From: Caulobacteraceae bacterium
GTDB lineage: Bacteria > Pseudomonadota > Alphaproteobacteria > Caulobacterales > Caulobacteraceae
DNA length: 6,382 nt
Reading direction: 5' to 3'
Assembly: GCA_947484535.1 (NCBI GenBank)
Contig: CANKPO010000077.1
Span: 1-6,382 of the forward strand
Shown here: piece by piece, positions 5,133 through 6,382 of the stretch
Layout of the letters: each line of letters begins with the position of its first letter
Numbering within the stretch: position 1 is the first letter of the stretch
Notes under the pieces: generated by a model
Seen by the model: only the letters and a program-made list of their open reading frames with translations
Told to the model about the DNA's origin: nothing
Databases searched by the model: none
Position numbers and translations under genes: made by a program

Positions 5133-6382
5133 ATTTGAACGTCGTCAGTTGCTCGGCCCCAACGGGCCCCCTTGCGTGTAACTTGTCGGTGGCGATGCCG
5201 ATCTCGGCCCCAAAGCCAAACTCGCCGCCATCGGCAAATTGGGTCGAGGCATTGACCAGCACGATGGCCGAATCGACCTCAGCGATGAAGGCTTCGGCCA
5301 CTGCGGCATTTTCGGTGATGATCGCGTCCGTATGGCCTGAGCCATAGAGGCGGATATGCTCTGCGGCCCCGGCGACCCCATCGACGATCCGAACCGACAG
5401 GATCGGTGCCAGATATTCGGTGGTCCAGTCTTCGAGCGTGGCGGGAATCATCTGGGGTACGAGGGCGCAGGCCGCCGCGTCGCCGCGAAGTTCACAGCCC
5501 TTGGCCAAAAGGTCGGCGGCGATGGGCACCAGCAGGCGCTCAGCCGCGATTCTGTCGATCAGCAAGGTTTCGAGCGAGCCGCAGACCGACACCCGGCGTA
5601 GTTTGGCATTGACCACGATCGCTCTGGCCTTGGCGAGGTCAGCCTCTTGGTGGACGAAGGTGTGGCAAAGGCCCTCAAGGTGACCCAGAACCGGCGCGCG
5701 GGCATCGGCTTGGACGCGGGCGACAAGGCTCTTGCCACCGCGCGGAATGATCAGGTCAAGGCAGCGATGGCCGCTGGTATCTTGAAGGCCCGCAAGGATC
5801 AGGCCCACCGCGTCGCGGTCCGTCGTTGGCACGGTCTGGACGCAAGAGGCGGGCAGGCCGGCGGCCTCTAGGCCTGCCGTCACAGCCGCATGGATGGCCA
5901 TATTGGAGGCCAGACATTCGGACCCACCGCGCAGGACGGCGGCATTGCCCGAGCGGATGCAGAGGGCGGCGGCGTCCGCCGTGACATTGGGGCGGCTCTC
6001 ATAGATGATGGCAATGACGCCAATGGGGGTGCGCACCCGGCTAAAGTCCAGGCCATTGGGACGGACCCAATGGTCGGTGACCCGGCCCAACGGATCAGGG
6101 ATCTGAGAAACCGCTTCTAGCCCTGCTGCCATGGCCTCGATCCGGTCAGGATTGAGCATAAGGCGCTCTAACATCGGACCGGTGACGCCGTTGGCTTCAG
6201 CGGCGGCCAGATCCTTGGCATTGGCGGCCAAGATGGCGTCCGCAGAGCCGCGCACCGCTCCGGCCATGGCCAGGATCGCAGCCGTCCGGGTCTTGGCAGA
6301 GGAGAGGCGCAGGGCCTCCGCGCCGCGCCGGGCCGCCTCGCCCATCGCCGCCATCACCCCATCAAGGCTTTTGCTCTCTTCG
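5098..6382 (-). CDS. proA: Gamma-glutamyl phosphate reductase (5' end outside window)
   Basis: ProA is the NADPH-dependent enzyme that reduces gamma-glutamyl phosphate to glutamate semialdehyde, the second step of proline synthesis, and works with glutamate kinase ProB. It belongs to the aldehyde dehydrogenase fold. Counting from GTG 6357, the cofactor part shows RTPIGVIAIIYESRPNVTADAAALC (109-133), SGNAAVLRGGSE (136-147) and DLIIPRGGKSL (201-211). The catalytic region has HLEGLCHTFV (226-235) and VNAKLRRVSVCGSLETLL (249-266), with Cys259 as the expected nucleophile. The end has FADGGEFGFGAEIGIATDKLHARGPVG and LTTFKYVVRG, as in the family. GTG 6357 or ATG 6354 would give a near-normal length. 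However, the frame continues upstream as EESKSLDG to the window edge, and no Shine-Dalgarno sequence precedes 6357, so the real start probably lies a few codons beyond 6382. nadD overlaps its 3' end. Confidence 0.97.
   Translation of the reverse strand, partial: EESKSLDGVMAAMGEAARRGAEALRLSSAKTRTAAILAMAGAVRGSADAILAANAKDLAAAEANGVTGPMLERLMLNPDRIEAMAAGLEAVSQIPDPLGRVTDHWVRPNGLDFSRVRTPIGVIAIIYESRPNVTADAAALCIRSGNAAVLRGGSECLASNMAIHAAVTAGLEAAGLPASCVQTVPTTDRDAVGLILAGLQDTSGHRCLDLIIPRGGKSLVARVQADARAPVLGHLEGLCHTFVHQEADLAKARAIVVNAKLRRVSVCGSLETLLIDRIAAERLLVPIAADLLAKGCELRGDAAACALVPQMIPATLEDWTTEYLAPILSVRIVDGVAGAAEHIRLYGSGHTDAIITENAAVAEAFIAEVDSAIVLVNASTQFADGGEFGFGAEIGIATDKLHARGPVGAEQLTTFKYVVRGTGQTRP

Noticed and set aside
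6355..6357. GTG as the proA start
   Set aside because: It is possible by length, but there is no ribosome-binding site and the frame continues sensibly to the window edge, so the gene is treated as partial.

Overview
The window looks like a chromosomal housekeeping segment from an alphaproteobacterium, most likely of the Caulobacterales type. That view rests on the high G+C (roughly 60% by eye), on protein features such as the alphaproteobacterial form of NadD and an EnvC-type factor next to CtpA, on a CtrA-box-like site in front of a small gene, and on a strong scarcity of GANTC (CcrM) sites. I cannot name a species. No insertion sequence, phage gene, CRISPR array, tRNA or rRNA is visible.

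Layout, left to right. On the + strand lies the 3' end of a CcmG/DsbE-type thioredoxin (cytochrome c maturation, 3-191). It is followed by a short gap holding a CtrA-like box and by a small unrecognised 94-residue, proline-rich gene (256-540). All remaining genes are on the - strand, read from right to left: proA (5' end outside the window), nadD (overlapping proA by 35 bases), rsfS, rlmH, an EnvC-like LytM factor gene, and ctpA. The 94-residue gene and ctpA converge and share the 4 bases CTAG, in which each finds its stop codon. No stretch longer than 300 bases lacks a gene. The largest gap (1968-2172) separates the envC-like gene from ctpA.

How the genes fit together. The - strand set is probably one operon or a chain of coupled transcripts. 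ProA belongs to proline biosynthesis and NadD to NAD synthesis. RsfS and RlmH both act on the ribosome, as large-subunit silencing factor and 23S rRNA pseudouridine methyltransferase. The EnvC-like protein and CtpA act in the periplasm on cell-wall remodelling and protein processing. The linkage nadD-rsfS-rlmH-envC-ctpA is a familiar bacterial neighbourhood.

I found no new multi-gene system. The points worth a second look are small-scale. rsfS has no convincing ATG/GTG/TTG start, but a perfect Shine-Dalgarno sequence sits 7 nt before an in-frame CTG. An 11-codon leader ORF and a terminator-like T6 hairpin lie just upstream of that. A 15-bp tandem repeat extends from the end of rlmH and repeats its stop codon in frame. 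A 21-bp palindrome lies between rsfS and rlmH. The small + strand gene may be CtrA-controlled and leaderless.
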